This document shows positions 34,752-44,421 of a stretch of DNA of 64,000 nucleotides, one piece after another. Where the stretch lies: the NCBI RefSeq assembly GCF_003600155.1, contig NZ_QWLD01000003.1, forward strand, positions 344,364 through 408,363, written 5' to 3'. Below the pieces are notes generated by a model. It was not told the origin of the DNA and did not search any database. It was given only the letters and a program-made list of their open reading frames with translations. A program made the translations under genes and the position numbers. The first letter of the stretch is position 1; every line of letters starts with the position of its first letter. Source of the DNA: Nesterenkonia muleiensis (lineage in GTDB: Bacteria; Actinomycetota; Actinomycetes; Actinomycetales; Micrococcaceae).

Positions 34752-35910
34752 CGGAATCTCCCTTCTCCTTCAAGGCCTCCACCGCTTTCTTCACGCTCTG
34801 GGCGTGATCAGTGGTGGTCACCAAGAGTGCATCCTCCGTGTCTACCACAACGATGTTCTCCACGCCGATCAGGGCCACCACCCGCTGCGAATCTGAGACG
34901 ACGACGCCGGAGGAGTCCTCGGAATACACCCTTGCCCTCTTGCCCAGCACCGTCATGCTCTCTTGCTGCGCGGCAGGGTTCAGCCGCGCCAGGGCGGCGA
35001 AGTCCCCCACATCGTCCCAGGTGAAGCGCCCGGGGATGACGGCGACATCGCCGGCGTCGGCCGCCGGTTCGGCGACCGCGTAGTCGATGGCGGTCTTGGG
35101 CAGGGTGGGCCACACCCGGTGCAGGGTGGCGTCCTCGCCATCGGTGCCCCAGGCGGCGGCGATCTCGGTGAGGCCGGCGTGCAGATCCGGCTCGGCCGCG
35201 GCCAGGTGGTCCAGCATCAGGGATACCGGGGCCACGAACATTCCGGCGTTCCACAGGTAGTTCCCGGAGTCGACGTATTCCTGGGCGGCCGCCTCGCCGG
35301 GCTTCTCCACGAATTCGACCACGTGGAGAGCATCTGGCGCGTCCGGGACCGTGTACCCAGCTCCGGTGCGGATGTAGCCGAAGCCGGTGGAGGGATGAGT
35401 CGGCTTGATCCCGATGGTCACGATCTTGTTCTCAGCGGCGGTGGCCACCGCCTGGCGCACGGCATCCTGGAAGACCGAGTCGGGGGCGATGACGTGGTCT
35501 GCGGCGAAGGAGCCCATGATGGTGCCCTCGGCTCCGGTGCGGCTGGCGGCCTGGTCCCGGGCGTGCAGGATGGCGGCCGCCAGGCCGATGGCAGCCGCGG
35601 AGTCCTTGGGCTCAGGCTCAAGCACCAGATCACCCTGGTCCAGCTCCGGAATCTGTCCGGTGACCGCTCCCCGGTGCGCCTCACCGGTGACAACCATCAC
35701 ATTTTTCTGAGCCAGGGGCAGCAGCCGTTCATAGGTCGAACGGATGAGCGTGCTGCCTGAACCGGTCAGGTCGTGGAGGAATTTTGGTGCATCGGCGCGG
35801 GACAGGGGCCATAGCCTGGTGCCGACGCCGCCGGCGGGAATCACCGCATGGAACCGGCCCAGGGCGCTGGCCAGGGAGCCCCTGCGCGGGGTGTCAGAGC
35901 TGGAAGTCAC
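34741..35910 (-). CDS. manC: Mannose-1-phosphate guanylyltransferase
   Basis: 389 residues. AVIPAGGVGTRLWPLSRADAPK near the N terminus is the nucleotidyltransferase signature, and FVEKPGEAAAQEYV is the sugar-binding stretch. The protein ends after a left-handed-helix-like region (GDFAALARLNPA...GVENIVVVDTEDALLV), and no phosphomannose isomerase domain follows. It makes GDP-mannose for glycans and lipoglycans. The GTG at 35910 starts the conserved part; the open frame upstream to 36081 is not homologous and overlaps sdhC. Confidence 0.9.
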   Translation of the reverse strand: MTSSSDTPRRGSLASALGRFHAVIPAGGVGTRLWPLSRADAPKFLHDLTGSGSTLIRSTYERLLPLAQKNVMVVTGEAHRGAVTGQIPELDQGDLVLEPEPKDSAAAIGLAAAILHARDQAASRTGAEGTIMGSFAADHVIAPDSVFQDAVRQAVATAAENKIVTIGIKPTHPSTGFGYIRTGAGYTVPDAPDALHVVEFVEKPGEAAAQEYVDSGNYLWNAGMFVAPVSLMLDHLAAAEPDLHAGLTEIAAAWGTDGEDATLHRVWPTLPKTAIDYAVAEPAADAGDVAVIPGRFTWDDVGDFAALARLNPAAQQESMTVLGKRARVYSEDSSGVVVSDSQRVVALIGVENIVVVDTEDALLVTTTDHAQSVKKAVEALKEKGDSDVL

Positions 35911-36074
35911 CCACCAAGAGTAGCCGCTGCCGAAAAGACGCCCACAGGATGGTGTGAGATAGACCGCGCCGCATGTGATCAACGAACTTCTACACCTTGT
36001 AGAAAACAAAGCGGTGCCAGTAAAGATTAGGATGGTCCCCAGTGCCATGCGACGACGCAGGAAAGGTAACTGAC

Positions 36075-36479
36075 GTGACACAGACGAAAAGCACCCCTGG
36101 GGGCCGGGGGACGCTCTACAGGGGCCGCGAAGGTATGTGGTCCTGGGTCGGGCACCGGATCACCGGTGTCGGCATCTTCTTCTTCCTCCTCGTTCATGTG
36201 CTGGACACCTCGCTGGTGAGGGTCTCCCCGGAGGCGTACAACGCAGTCATCGGCGCGTATAAGCACCCGATCATGATTCTGGGCGAGATCGGCCTGGTGG
36301 GCGCGATCGTCTTCCACGCCTTCAACGGCCTTCGGATCATTCTGGTCGACTTCTGGAAGCAGGGCACCCGCTACCACCGCCAGATGCTGTGGGCGGTGCT
36401 CGTGCTGTGGTTCGTGACCATGGTGGCATTCTCCGTGCGCCACCTGATGATCTTCTTCGAAGGCTGGGAGGGTTTCTGA
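36075..36479 (+). CDS. sdhC: Succinate dehydrogenase cytochrome b556 subunit
   Basis: 134 residues with three membrane helices. SWVGHRITGVGIF is the SdhC signature, and FHAFNGLRII carries the probable heme ligand His. With SdhD it anchors SdhAB and reduces menaquinone. The GTG at 36075 has AAAGG eight bases upstream; a GTG at 36042 in frame lacks one. The 164 bp before it, free of genes, should hold the promoter of sdhCDAB and of manC. First gene of the operon. Confidence 0.93.
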   Translation: MTQTKSTPGGRGTLYRGREGMWSWVGHRITGVGIFFFLLVHVLDTSLVRVSPEAYNAVIGAYKHPIMILGEIGLVGAIVFHAFNGLRIILVDFWKQGTRYHRQMLWAVLVLWFVTMVAFSVRHLMIFFEGWEGF

Positions 36480-36480
36480 G

Positions 36481-36990
36481 ATGACCGCCACCAACTCTGA
36501 GGCAACACTGCCCGCACAGGGCATCGAAGCCCCCCGATCCGGGCGCATCGACCCCAAGTACCTGCGCTCCAACCCGTCAAAAGGCTCCTTCGAGATGGTC
36601 GCCTGGGTCTTCATGCGCGTCTCCGGGGCCGCGCTGGTGGTGCTGATCTTTGTGCACCTGTGGACCAACCTGATGGTCGGCGACGGCATCCACCAGATCG
36701 ACTTCGCCTTCGTGGCCGGCAAATGGGCCAACCCCGTGTGGCAGTTCTGGGACCTGACCATGCTGTGGCTGGCCATGCTGCACGGCACCAACGGCATGCG
36801 CACCATCATCAACGACTACGCGGAGAAGGACTCCACCAGGCTGTGGCTGAAGTCCATCCTCTACTTGGCGTCAACGGTCATCATCATCCTGGGCACCCTG
36901 GTGATCTTCACCTTCGAGCCCTGCCTGGTCGATGAGTCCGGAACACTGCTGGAGTATGCGCCGTCGTTCTGCCAGAACGTCGTGAACTGA
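36481..36990 (+). CDS. sdhD: Succinate dehydrogenase hydrophobic membrane anchor subunit
   Basis: 169 residues, three membrane helices. FEMVAWVFMRVSGAALVVLIF opens the first helix, and LHGTNGMRTIINDY corresponds to the heme/quinone-side helix of SdhD. It starts one base after sdhC ends. The pair forms the membrane domain of complex II. Confidence 0.92.
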   Translation: MTATNSEATLPAQGIEAPRSGRIDPKYLRSNPSKGSFEMVAWVFMRVSGAALVVLIFVHLWTNLMVGDGIHQIDFAFVAGKWANPVWQFWDLTMLWLAMLHGTNGMRTIINDYAEKDSTRLWLKSILYLASTVIIILGTLVIFTFEPCLVDESGTLLEYAPSFCQNVVN

Positions 36991-37054
36991 TCGCGACGGC
37001 GCCTGAGCACCCAAGCACCTGAACGCACCTAGGAAAAGAGAGCCGAAGAAGAAC

Positions 37055-38842
37055 ATGCAGGTTCATAAGTACGACGTTGTGATCGTCGGCGCCGGTGGCG
37101 CGGGAATGCGCGCCGCCATCGAATCCGGCCAACGCGCCCACACCGCGGTGCTGACCAAGCTCTATCCCACCCGTTCGCACACCGGGGCCGCGCAGGGCGG
37201 CATGTGCGCGGCCCTGGCCAATGTCGAAGAGGACAACTGGGAGTGGCACACCTTCGACACCGTCAAAGGCGGCGACTACCTGGTGGACCAGGACGCCGCC
37301 GAGGTGATGGCCAAGGAGGCCATCGACGCGGTGCTGGACCTGGAGAAGATGGGGCTTCCCTTCAACCGGACGCCTGAGGGCAAGATCGACCAGCGCCGGT
37401 TCGGCGGGCACACCCGCGACCACGGCAAGGCCGCGGTGCGCCGAGCCTGCTACGCCGCGGACCGCACCGGCCATATGATCCTGCAGACCCTCTACCAGAA
37501 CTGTGTGAAGCACAACGTCGAGTTTTACAACGAGTACTACGTGCTGGACCTGATCACGGTGGAAGAGGACGCCACACGTGAGGACGGAAGCACCTACAAG
37601 CAGAAGCGGGTCGCCGGGGTGGTCTCCTATGACCTGGCCTCCGGTGAGTTGCACGTCTTCCAGGCCAAATCGGTGGTCTTCGCCTCCGGCGGCCTGGGCA
37701 AGATCTTCAAAACCACCTCCAACGCTCACACGCTGACCGGTGACGGTATGGCCATCGCCTACCGGGCCGGCATTCCGCTGGAGGATATGGAGTTCGTGCA
37801 GTTCCACCCCACCGGTCTGGCAGGACTCGGCGTCCTGCTCTCCGAGGCGGCACGCGGCGAGGGCGGCATCCTGCGCAACAGCGAGGGCGAGCGCTTCATG
37901 GAGCGCTACGCCCCCACCATCAAGGATCTCGCCCCACGTGACATCGTGGCCCGGTCCATGGCCCTGGAGGTCCGTGAGGGCCGCGGCTGCGGGCCCAATA
38001 AGGACTATGTGCTGCTGGACCTGACCCACCTGGAGCCTGAGCACATCGACGCCAAGCTTCCGGACATCACCGAGTTCGCCCGCACCTACCTGGCGGTGGA
38101 GCCGCACACCGAGCCGGTGCCGGTCTTCCCCACCTGCCACTACGCCATGGGCGGGATCCCCACCAACATCAAGGCGGAGGTGCTCCAGGACAACGACACG
38201 GTCGTCCCCGGCCTCTACGCCGCCGGCGAGGTGGCCTGCGTCTCGGTGCACGGCTCCAACCGTCTGGGCACCAACTCTCTGCTGGACATCAACGTCTTCG
38301 GCAAGCGCGCCGGCGCCTATGCCGCCGAATATGCCAATAGTGCCGATTTCGTCGAGCTTCCCGAGACTCCGGAGACCTTCGTGACCGAGCAGCTGTCCTC
38401 ACTGCGCGATGCCACCGGCTCCGAGCGTGTTGGACAGATCCGCGCTGAGCTGCAGGACACCATGGACCTCAACATGCAGGTCTTCCGCTCCGAGGACACC
38501 ATTAAGGAGACCCTGGAGAAGATCGCAGAGCTCAAAGAGCGGTACACCCAGATCACCGTCCAGGACAAGGGCAAGCGGTTCAACCTGGATCTGCTGGAGG
38601 CCCTGGAGCTGGGCTTCCTGCTGGACATGGCCGAGGTCATGACGGTCTCCGCACTGCACCGCCAGGAGTCCCGCGGCGGCCACTACCGCGAGGACTACCC
38701 GGACCGCGATGACGAGAACTTCATGCTGCACTCGATGCTGTACAAGGATCCCGACGCTGAGACCGAAGGTGTCTCAGGCATCCGCTTCGACACCAAGCCT
38801 GTCACCTTCACCCGCTACGAGCCGATGGAGCGTAAGTACTGA
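37055..38842 (+). CDS. sdhA: Succinate dehydrogenase flavoprotein subunit
   Basis: 595 residues. GAGGAG at 12-17 is the FAD loop; His42 in [11 protein letters not shown] is the covalent FAD site. [15 protein letters not shown] and the catalytic HxxxR region (GRGCG... and [11 protein letters not shown]) are present. It oxidises succinate to fumarate in the TCA cycle. Preceded by AGGAAAAGAG and followed by sdhB with a TGATG overlap. Confidence 0.98.
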   Translation: MQVHKYDVVIVGAGGAGMRAAIESGQRAHTAVLTKLYPTRSHTGAAQGGMCAALANVEEDNWEWHTFDTVKGGDYLVDQDAAEVMAKEAIDAVLDLEKMGLPFNRTPEGKIDQRRFGGHTRDHGKAAVRRACYAADRTGHMILQTLYQNCVKHNVEFYNEYYVLDLITVEEDATREDGSTYKQKRVAGVVSYDLASGELHVFQAKSVVFASGGLGKIFKTTSNAHTLTGDGMAIAYRAGIPLEDMEFVQFHPTGLAGLGVLLSEAARGEGGILRNSEGERFMERYAPTIKDLAPRDIVARSMALEVREGRGCGPNKDYVLLDLTHLEPEHIDAKLPDITEFARTYLAVEPHTEPVPVFPTCHYAMGGIPTNIKAEVLQDNDTVVPGLYAAGEVACVSVHGSNRLGTNSLLDINVFGKRAGAYAAEYANSADFVELPETPETFVTEQLSSLRDATGSERVGQIRAELQDTMDLNMQVFRSEDTIKETLEKIAELKERYTQITVQDKGKRFNLDLLEALELGFLLDMAEVMTVSALHRQESRGGHYREDYPDRDDENFMLHSMLYKDPDAETEGVSGIRFDTKPVTFTRYEPMERKY

Positions 38843-39630
38843 TGAGCACCCCCACCCTTGAGCAAGAGCCTGCCTCCAAGATTGACCTGTCTGAGACCGG
38901 CGACGGCGGCGGTTCCATCCAGGAGTTCACCATCACCCTGAAGGTCCGCCGCTACGACCCCGAGCGCGCTGAGGACGCCTGGTGGGACGAATGGCAGCTG
39001 ACCATGTTCGGCACCGACCGCGTGCTGGATGCCCTGCACAAGGTCAAGTGGGAGCTCGACGGCACCCTGACGTTCCGCCGCTCCTGCGCCCACGGCATCT
39101 GCGGCTCGGACGCGATGCGGATCAACGGCCGCAACCGGCTGGCCTGCAAGACCCTGCTGAAGGACCTGGACACCTCCAAGCCGATCCTGGTGGAAGCCAT
39201 CAAGGGTCTGCCGGTGGAGAAGGACCTGATCGTGGACATGGAGCCGTTCTTCCAGTCCTACCGGGAGATCATGCCCTTCCTCATCGCCAACACCCCCGCG
39301 CCCACGGCGGAGCGGCTGCAGTCCCCGGAGGACCGGGCCCGGTTCGACGACACCACCAAGTGCATCCTGTGCGCCGCCTGCACCAGCTCTTGCCCGGTGT
39401 TCTGGACCGACGGCCAGTACTTCGGCCCGGCGGCCATCGTCAACGCCCACCGGTTCATCTTCGACTCCCGCGATGACGCCGGCGATCTGCGCCTGGAGGT
39501 CCTCAACGACAAGGAGGGAGTGTGGCGCTGCCGCACCACCTTCAACTGCACCGAGGCCTGCCCTCGCGGCATTGAGGTCACCAAGGCTATTCAAGAGGTC
39601 AAGACCGCGATTCTGACCCGGAGCCTCTGA
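38842..39630 (+). CDS. sdhB: Succinate dehydrogenase iron-sulfur subunit
   Basis: 262 residues. Three cluster motifs are visible: SCAHGICGSD...C for [2Fe-2S], CILCAACTSSCP for [4Fe-4S] and FNCTEACPRGI for the third cluster. The N-terminal ~25 residues are a non-conserved acidic extension. It passes electrons from SdhA to the SdhCD quinone site. Last gene of sdhCDAB; a nested inverted repeat starts 25 bp after its stop. Confidence 0.98.
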   Translation: MSTPTLEQEPASKIDLSETGDGGGSIQEFTITLKVRRYDPERAEDAWWDEWQLTMFGTDRVLDALHKVKWELDGTLTFRRSCAHGICGSDAMRINGRNRLACKTLLKDLDTSKPILVEAIKGLPVEKDLIVDMEPFFQSYREIMPFLIANTPAPTAERLQSPEDRARFDDTTKCILCAACTSSCPVFWTDGQYFGPAAIVNAHRFIFDSRDDAGDLRLEVLNDKEGVWRCRTTFNCTEACPRGIEVTKAIQEVKTAILTRSL

Positions 39631-39654
39631 CCCCTCGAAAGACACATTCACCAC

Positions 39655-39720
39655 TTGTCGTAGGGTTTTCGGTTTGTCGTAGGGCGATAGCCTAACGCAG
39701 AGTCGATAACCCTACGACAA
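39655..39720. repeat. Nested inverted repeat, copy A (possible bidirectional terminator or REP-like element)
   Basis: The outer arms TTGTCGTAGGGTT (39655-39667) and AACCCTACGACAA (39708-39720) are perfect 13-bp complements. Inside, CGTAGGGC (39678-39685) pairs with GCCTAACG (39690-39697). It sits between the convergent genes sdhB and yihY. A second copy with the same plan is at 45362-45418; CGTAGGGTTTTCG is identical in both. Confidence 0.75.
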
Positions 39721-39738
39721 TCCAGTCCGTTGCGCTCC

Positions 39739-40866
39739 TCAGCGAGTCTTCTTGGCATGATCGCTGGCAGCGACGGCACCCCAACTGGCGGCAAAGAGGT
39801 AGATGAGGCTGAAGAGGAAGAAGTAGAAGAATATGCCCAGCACCGTTCCGAAGGTGCTCAGCAGCGGGTTCTGGCTGTCGGCGAAGTTGCTCAGCAGTGT
39901 CGTCGAGCCAAGGCGCAGCAGCGACGCGCCTATTCCTGCGATGAGCGCCGACTGCCAGAGCGCGGAGACGGGCATCACCAGCCGGGAGGCCACCCGCATC
40001 AGGATGACGGCGATCATCATATCCAGCCCGAAGGATATGAGGAACGAGGCCAGCTGCACCAGCACTCCGGCCGTTCCACCTGGCTCCCAGCCGATCAGGG
40101 CGGTGACTTCACGGATGAAGCCGGTGCTCAGGAAACCCAGAATGGCCGAGGACAGCGCGATCACGCCGAGCACAAGGAGCATGCCGAAGTCCTTGAGCTT
40201 GACGAGGACCACGTTCTCGGCCATCAGCGGGCGCTCCCAGATGCTTCGGATTCCCGAGCGCAGCCCGTGCATCCAGCTCAGAGAGGTGACCAGCGCCACC
40301 GCCACTGCGATGGCCAAGGAGAGGTTCAGCCCGTCGACGTCGAAGAGCTCCCGGGCTGCGCTCTCAGTGATCAGTCCGTCCTCATCAATCACGCCGGGCA
40401 CCGCGTTCTGCACGGTGTCGATGATCAGGTTCTGGTACTCGGGGTTTCCCCCGATGACCATTCCTGCCACGGAGAATCCGGCCCAGAGCAGAGCGGCGAC
40501 GGAGAAGAACATCATGTAGGCCGCACCGGCGGCCATGACCGTGCCGTAGTGGAAGAAGAACAGGTTCACCGGACGCATCAGGCGGGTGCGGTCCAGGCGG
40601 GTCAGAGCCCACCCGAGCATGGGACCGAGTAAGCCGATGCCGCGCTTGCCCGACCGTTTGGCACGGCCATAGGCCATTCTCGCCTGCAGCTCGTTCTGCA
40701 GAAGCTGCTCGATGTTCAAGGGGTTGCTCATGGCCTTGGCTTCACGGCGCTCATCGAGCTTCTCCACCCGGGCCCTGGCTGCCTCCAGGATGCCTCCGCT
40801 TTCTCCCCGGGGGTTCCCTGACCGTGCGCCTTGGGTATGCGGGCGCAGACGCGAAGGGTAGGTCAT
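39739..40866 (-). CDS. YihY/BrkB family membrane protein
   Basis: 375 residues. A basic cytoplasmic N terminus of ~110 residues is followed by six hydrophobic segments. YGTVMAAGAAYMMFFSVAALLWAGF is the first, and FFYFFLFSLIYLFAASWGAVAA is the last, ending with the typical family tail. The family was once called RNase BN, wrongly; it is now regarded as an integral membrane protein of unknown transport role. Four bases separate it from trpS, so they may share a transcript. Confidence 0.88.
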   Translation of the reverse strand: MTYPSRLRPHTQGARSGNPRGESGGILEAARARVEKLDERREAKAMSNPLNIEQLLQNELQARMAYGRAKRSGKRGIGLLGPMLGWALTRLDRTRLMRPVNLFFFHYGTVMAAGAAYMMFFSVAALLWAGFSVAGMVIGGNPEYQNLIIDTVQNAVPGVIDEDGLITESAARELFDVDGLNLSLAIAVAVALVTSLSWMHGLRSGIRSIWERPLMAENVVLVKLKDFGMLLVLGVIALSSAILGFLSTGFIREVTALIGWEPGGTAGVLVQLASFLISFGLDMMIAVILMRVASRLVMPVSALWQSALIAGIGASLLRLGSTTLLSNFADSQNPLLSTFGTVLGIFFYFFLFSLIYLFAASWGAVAASDHAKKTR

Positions 40867-40870
40867 GGGA

Positions 40871-41920
40871 TCATGTGCCGGGCAGGAAGCCGACCTTCTG
40901 GTAGGCCTCGGTCAGGGTCACGGTGGCGACGTCCCTGGCTTTGGCCGCGCCCTTGGCCAGCAGGGCGTCCAGTTCCGCCGGGTCATCCAGCAGTTCGGAC
41001 GTGCGGTCCCTGACCGGGCCGAGGTGCTGCACGGCGATCTCTGCCAGGTCCACCTTCAGGTGACCGTACATCTTGCCCTGATACTCAGCGACGATGTCCC
41101 CCACAGTCTTGCCAGTCAGCACCGAGTAGATGGTCAGCAGGTTGGACACCCCGGGCTTGGCCTCACGGTCAAAGCGGATCTCAGTGCCGTCGTCGGTCAC
41201 CGCCGACTTGATCTTCTTGGCGATCTGCTTGTCGGTGTCAGTGAGGTTAATCAGCCCATTCGGGGAGGAGGCCGACTTGCTCATCTTCGCTGCGGGCTCC
41301 TGCAGGTCCAGGATGCGCGCCCCAACCTCGGGGATGATCGGCTCAGGGATGCGGAACGTCTCACCGAACCGGTGGTTGAAGCGCTGAGCGAGGTCGCGGG
41401 TGAGTTCAATGTGCTGCTTCTGGTCCTCGCCCACCGGCACGCCGTGCGGCTGGTAGAGCAGGATGTCCGCGGCCTGCAGGATCGGATAGGTCAAGAGGCC
41501 GACTCCGGCAGAATCGGCGCCCCCCTTGGCGGACTTGTCCTTGAACTGGGTCATCCGACTGGCTTCACCCATACCGGTCTGACACATCAGCACCCAGGCC
41601 AGCTGCACGTGCTCAGGCACATGGGACTGCACAAACAGGGTGGAGCGCTCCGGGTCGATCCCTCCGGCGATGTACTGGGCCGCAGTGCGTCGGACAGCCT
41701 GCCGCAGCTGGGCAGGGTCCTGCGGAACGGTGATCGCATGCAGATCAGGGATGAAGAAGTATGCGTCGAACTGCTCTTGCGTCCGTACCCAGTTCAGCAG
41801 TGCTCCCATGTAGCTGCCCAAGTGGAGCGAATCCCCAGTGGGCTGCATACCGGACAATACTCGTGCTCCGGGCTCGGTCGCTGCCACCCCGAAGGCGGCG
41901 CTCTGGGTGCGGTCGGTCAT
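40871..41920 (-). CDS. trpS: Tryptophanyl-tRNA synthetase
   Basis: 349 residues, class I synthetase. The HIGH-like motif is HLGS at residues 33-36 and KMSKS is at 212-216. [13 protein letters not shown] at the start and [14 protein letters not shown] in the middle are TrpRS signatures. It charges tRNA-Trp. Preceded by a start at ATG 41920 with GAGGAGAC upstream. Confidence 0.97.
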   Translation of the reverse strand: MTDRTQSAAFGVAATEPGARVLSGMQPTGDSLHLGSYMGALLNWVRTQEQFDAYFFIPDLHAITVPQDPAQLRQAVRRTAAQYIAGGIDPERSTLFVQSHVPEHVQLAWVLMCQTGMGEASRMTQFKDKSAKGGADSAGVGLLTYPILQAADILLYQPHGVPVGEDQKQHIELTRDLAQRFNHRFGETFRIPEPIIPEVGARILDLQEPAAKMSKSASSPNGLINLTDTDKQIAKKIKSAVTDDGTEIRFDREAKPGVSNLLTIYSVLTGKTVGDIVAEYQGKMYGHLKVDLAEIAVQHLGPVRDRTSELLDDPAELDALLAKGAAKARDVATVTLTEAYQKVGFLPGT

Positions 41921-42008
41921 GGTCTCCTCATCGGTGCTGCAGTGCCAGATTTCCTCCCCTCAATCTACACCGACAGGCGGTGGACAAGCGTGCTCCGGGA
42001 ATCTCCTC

Positions 42009-43121
42009 TCAGCGTCCCAGAATCGTCTCCAGCGAAGGGGCGTCGACGCCGAGAGCTTCCGCCACTGGGGGATAGACAATCTCTCCGGCGTGAACGTTCA
42101 GGCCATTGGCCAGATGGGGGTCTTCGCGCAGGGCCTGCCTCCACCCTTTGTTGGCAAGGGCGAACACATGGGGCAGCGTGGCATTGGTCAGAGCGGATGT
42201 GGAGGTGTGCGGCACCGCTCCAGGCATATTGGCCACGCAGTAGTAGATCTGCTCGCCGACGCTGAACGTGGGTTCGGCGTGGGTGGTGGGCCGTGATCCT
42301 TCAAAGCAGCCGCCTTGGTCAATGGCGATATCGACCAGCACAGAACCGGGCCGCATCCGAGCCACCATCTCGCTGGTCACCAGCTTGGGCGCCGTCGCGC
42401 CGGGAACCAGAACGGAGCCGATGACAAGGTCTGCAGCGGCGACCTCGTCGGCAATGGTCAGAGTGTTCGAAGCCAGGGTGGTCACTCCCCCCGACGACAT
42501 GACTGAGAGCTCGCGAAGCCGTTCGATGTTCAGATCGATCACGGTGACATCGGCGCCCATCCCCAGGGCGATCATCGCGGCCTGCTCCCCGGCTTTGCCG
42601 CCGCCGATGACCACCACCTTGGCTGCCCGGGTCCCCGGCACCCCGCCGATCAGCAGACCGGAGCCGCCCTGGGACTGCATCAGGTGGTAGGCCCCGACCT
42701 GCGGAGCCAACCGACCTGCCACCTCACTCATCGGTGCTAGCAGAGGCAGGCCCTTGGGGCCCGTCACGGTCTCGTACGCGATAGCGGTGACTGACCGCTC
42801 GCGCAGCTGCCGGGCACACTCGTGCTCTGCCGCCAGGTGCAGGTAGGTGAACAGCACCTGCTCGCCGCGCATCCGCTCGAACTCCTCGGTCAGCGGCTCC
42901 TTCACTTTGAGCACCATGTCCGCCGACCAGGCCTCCTCCGGTGACTCGACGATGCGTGCACCGGCCTGTGCATAGGCTTCGTCGAAGAATCCCGAGCCAC
43001 GGCCGGCCCCGGCCTGGATCACCACCTGATGACCGCCTCCGGTCAGGTCCATCGCTCCAGCTGGAGTCAACGCCACCCGGAACTCGTTGTCCTTCACCTC
43101 AGCGGGAACACCGATCAGCAT
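42009..43121 (-). CDS. ald: Alanine dehydrogenase
   Basis: 370 residues, full length. MLIGVPAEVKDNEFRVALTPAG is the N-terminal signature, catalytic Lys and His lie in LKVKEPL and YLHLAAEHE, and VVIGGGKAGEQAA forms the NAD loop. It interconverts L-alanine and pyruvate plus ammonia. 150 bp of AT-richer sequence before the start should hold its promoter. The product suits growth on alanine released from cell-wall peptides, though it is distant from the recycling locus. Confidence 0.96.
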   Translation of the reverse strand: MLIGVPAEVKDNEFRVALTPAGAMDLTGGGHQVVIQAGAGRGSGFFDEAYAQAGARIVESPEEAWSADMVLKVKEPLTEEFERMRGEQVLFTYLHLAAEHECARQLRERSVTAIAYETVTGPKGLPLLAPMSEVAGRLAPQVGAYHLMQSQGGSGLLIGGVPGTRAAKVVVIGGGKAGEQAAMIALGMGADVTVIDLNIERLRELSVMSSGGVTTLASNTLTIADEVAAADLVIGSVLVPGATAPKLVTSEMVARMRPGSVLVDIAIDQGGCFEGSRPTTHAEPTFSVGEQIYYCVANMPGAVPHTSTSALTNATLPHVFALANKGWRQALREDPHLANGLNVHAGEIVYPPVAEALGVDAPSLETILGR

Positions 43122-43272
43122 TGCCTGCCCCTGTCATAGTTAATAAAAGCCCACATGCCCATGCTGTGTGCTGCATCACATCAGCGTTGTCCTAGAGTTC
43201 TACCATGAAAGCGTCTCACCCGGCACACCCGGCTCAAAACTGCACGCGCCAGTCAGCGCAGCCCCCGGCAGG

Positions 43273-44415
43273 TCAGTGCTCCGCCTGGGCGGTCTCCGCG
43301 GGCTCAGTGAGATTGACGCTGAAAGATTCCTTGGTCAGCATCTCCAGCATCTCGGTCTTGACCTGGTAGCCCAAACCCGGACCGGTGGGAACCTGAATCT
43401 GCCCGTGCTCCATGACCACCTCGGGTTCGATGATGTCCTCGGCCCAGTAGCGTGCCGAGGGTGCGGTGTCACCGGGGAGGGTAAAGCCGGCCAGGCTGGC
43501 GATGGCCACGTTGTGGGCTCGGCCGATGCCGGTTTCGAGCATCCCTCCGCACCAGGCGTCCACCCCGGCCTCCCGGCAGAGCTTCTCGATCCTCTGGGAC
43601 TCTGTGATGCCTCCGACGCGGCCGATTTTGATGTTGATGATCCGCCCTGAGCCCAGCTCGAGCGCTTTGCGCGCATCCTCGGCGGAGTGGATGGACTCAT
43701 CCAGGCAGATCGGGGTCCGGACCGCCGCCTGCAGGTGCCGGTGGTCCACGATGTCGTCGTGGGCCAAGGGCTGCTCGAACATCATCAGATCGAGTTCATC
43801 CAGCGCCTGGAACAGCTCGAGGTCATCCAAGGTATAGGCAGAGTTTGCATCGGCCATGATGGCGGTATCCGGGAACTCTCGGCGCACTGCGCGCATCATC
43901 TCCAAGTCGCGCCCTGGTGCGATCTTGATCTTGATCCGCTTATAACCGGCGTCCACGGCAGCGCCAACACTCTCGATCAGTTCCGCATCGCTGGGCTTGA
44001 TGCCGATGCTCAGCCCCACATCCACCCTCTCCTTGGTACCTCCTACCGCCTGCGCCAGGGAAAGACCCTGCTGTTTGGCCCAGAGGTCCCAGACTGCGCC
44101 CTCCAGTGCCGCCTTGGCCATGGTGTTTCGCTTGATGGGCGCCAACAGTCTGCTGATGTCCTCAGGATGTGCCACTACTGCACTGCGAATCCGGGGCAGC
44201 AGGTATTCGGCAATAGCCACCTGGCAGGTGCTGGTGGCCTCCTCAGAATAGGTAGGCTCGGCACCGGCTACGCATTCCCCGTATCCGGTGGTTCCGGCAT
44301 CGTCGTGCACCTCCACGATGAGCAGGTCACGGTGGGTCTGGGTGCCAAAGCTGGTGGTGAACGGCGTGAGCATCTCCATGGTCAACCGGCGGACGGTGAG
44401 TGAGGTGAGTTTCAC
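43273..44415 (-). CDS. o-Succinylbenzoate synthase / N-succinylamino acid racemase family enzyme
   Basis: 380 residues, enolase superfamily, MLE subgroup. The KxK acid/base motif is KIKI, metal ligands are in MADANSAY, MFEQPL and CLDES, and the second Lys is in NIKIGRVGG. WCGGMLETGIGRAHN is typical of the NSAR/OSBS branch rather than of Ala-Glu epimerase. It could make o-succinylbenzoate for menaquinone (MenC) or racemise N-succinyl amino acids; no other men gene is near. Seven bases from xthA. Confidence 0.85.
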   Translation of the reverse strand: MKLTSLTVRRLTMEMLTPFTTSFGTQTHRDLLIVEVHDDAGTTGYGECVAGAEPTYSEEATSTCQVAIAEYLLPRIRSAVVAHPEDISRLLAPIKRNTMAKAALEGAVWDLWAKQQGLSLAQAVGGTKERVDVGLSIGIKPSDAELIESVGAAVDAGYKRIKIKIAPGRDLEMMRAVRREFPDTAIMADANSAYTLDDLELFQALDELDLMMFEQPLAHDDIVDHRHLQAAVRTPICLDESIHSAEDARKALELGSGRIINIKIGRVGGITESQRIEKLCREAGVDAWCGGMLETGIGRAHNVAIASLAGFTLPGDTAPSARYWAEDIIEPEVVMEHGQIQVPTGPGLGYQVKTEMLEMLTKESFSVNLTEPAETAQAEH

Positions 44416-44421
44416 GCTGTT

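Noticed and set aside
36908..38251. 447-residue open frame on the minus strand opposite sdhA
   Set aside because: Shadow of the highly GC-biased sdhA coding strand: composition rich in Gly, His, Val and Gln without domain motifs. sdhA itself has every flavoprotein motif.
40865..42265. 466-residue open frame opposite trpS and across the end of ald
   Set aside because: Covers two well-supported genes on the other strand and has no homology-like motif.
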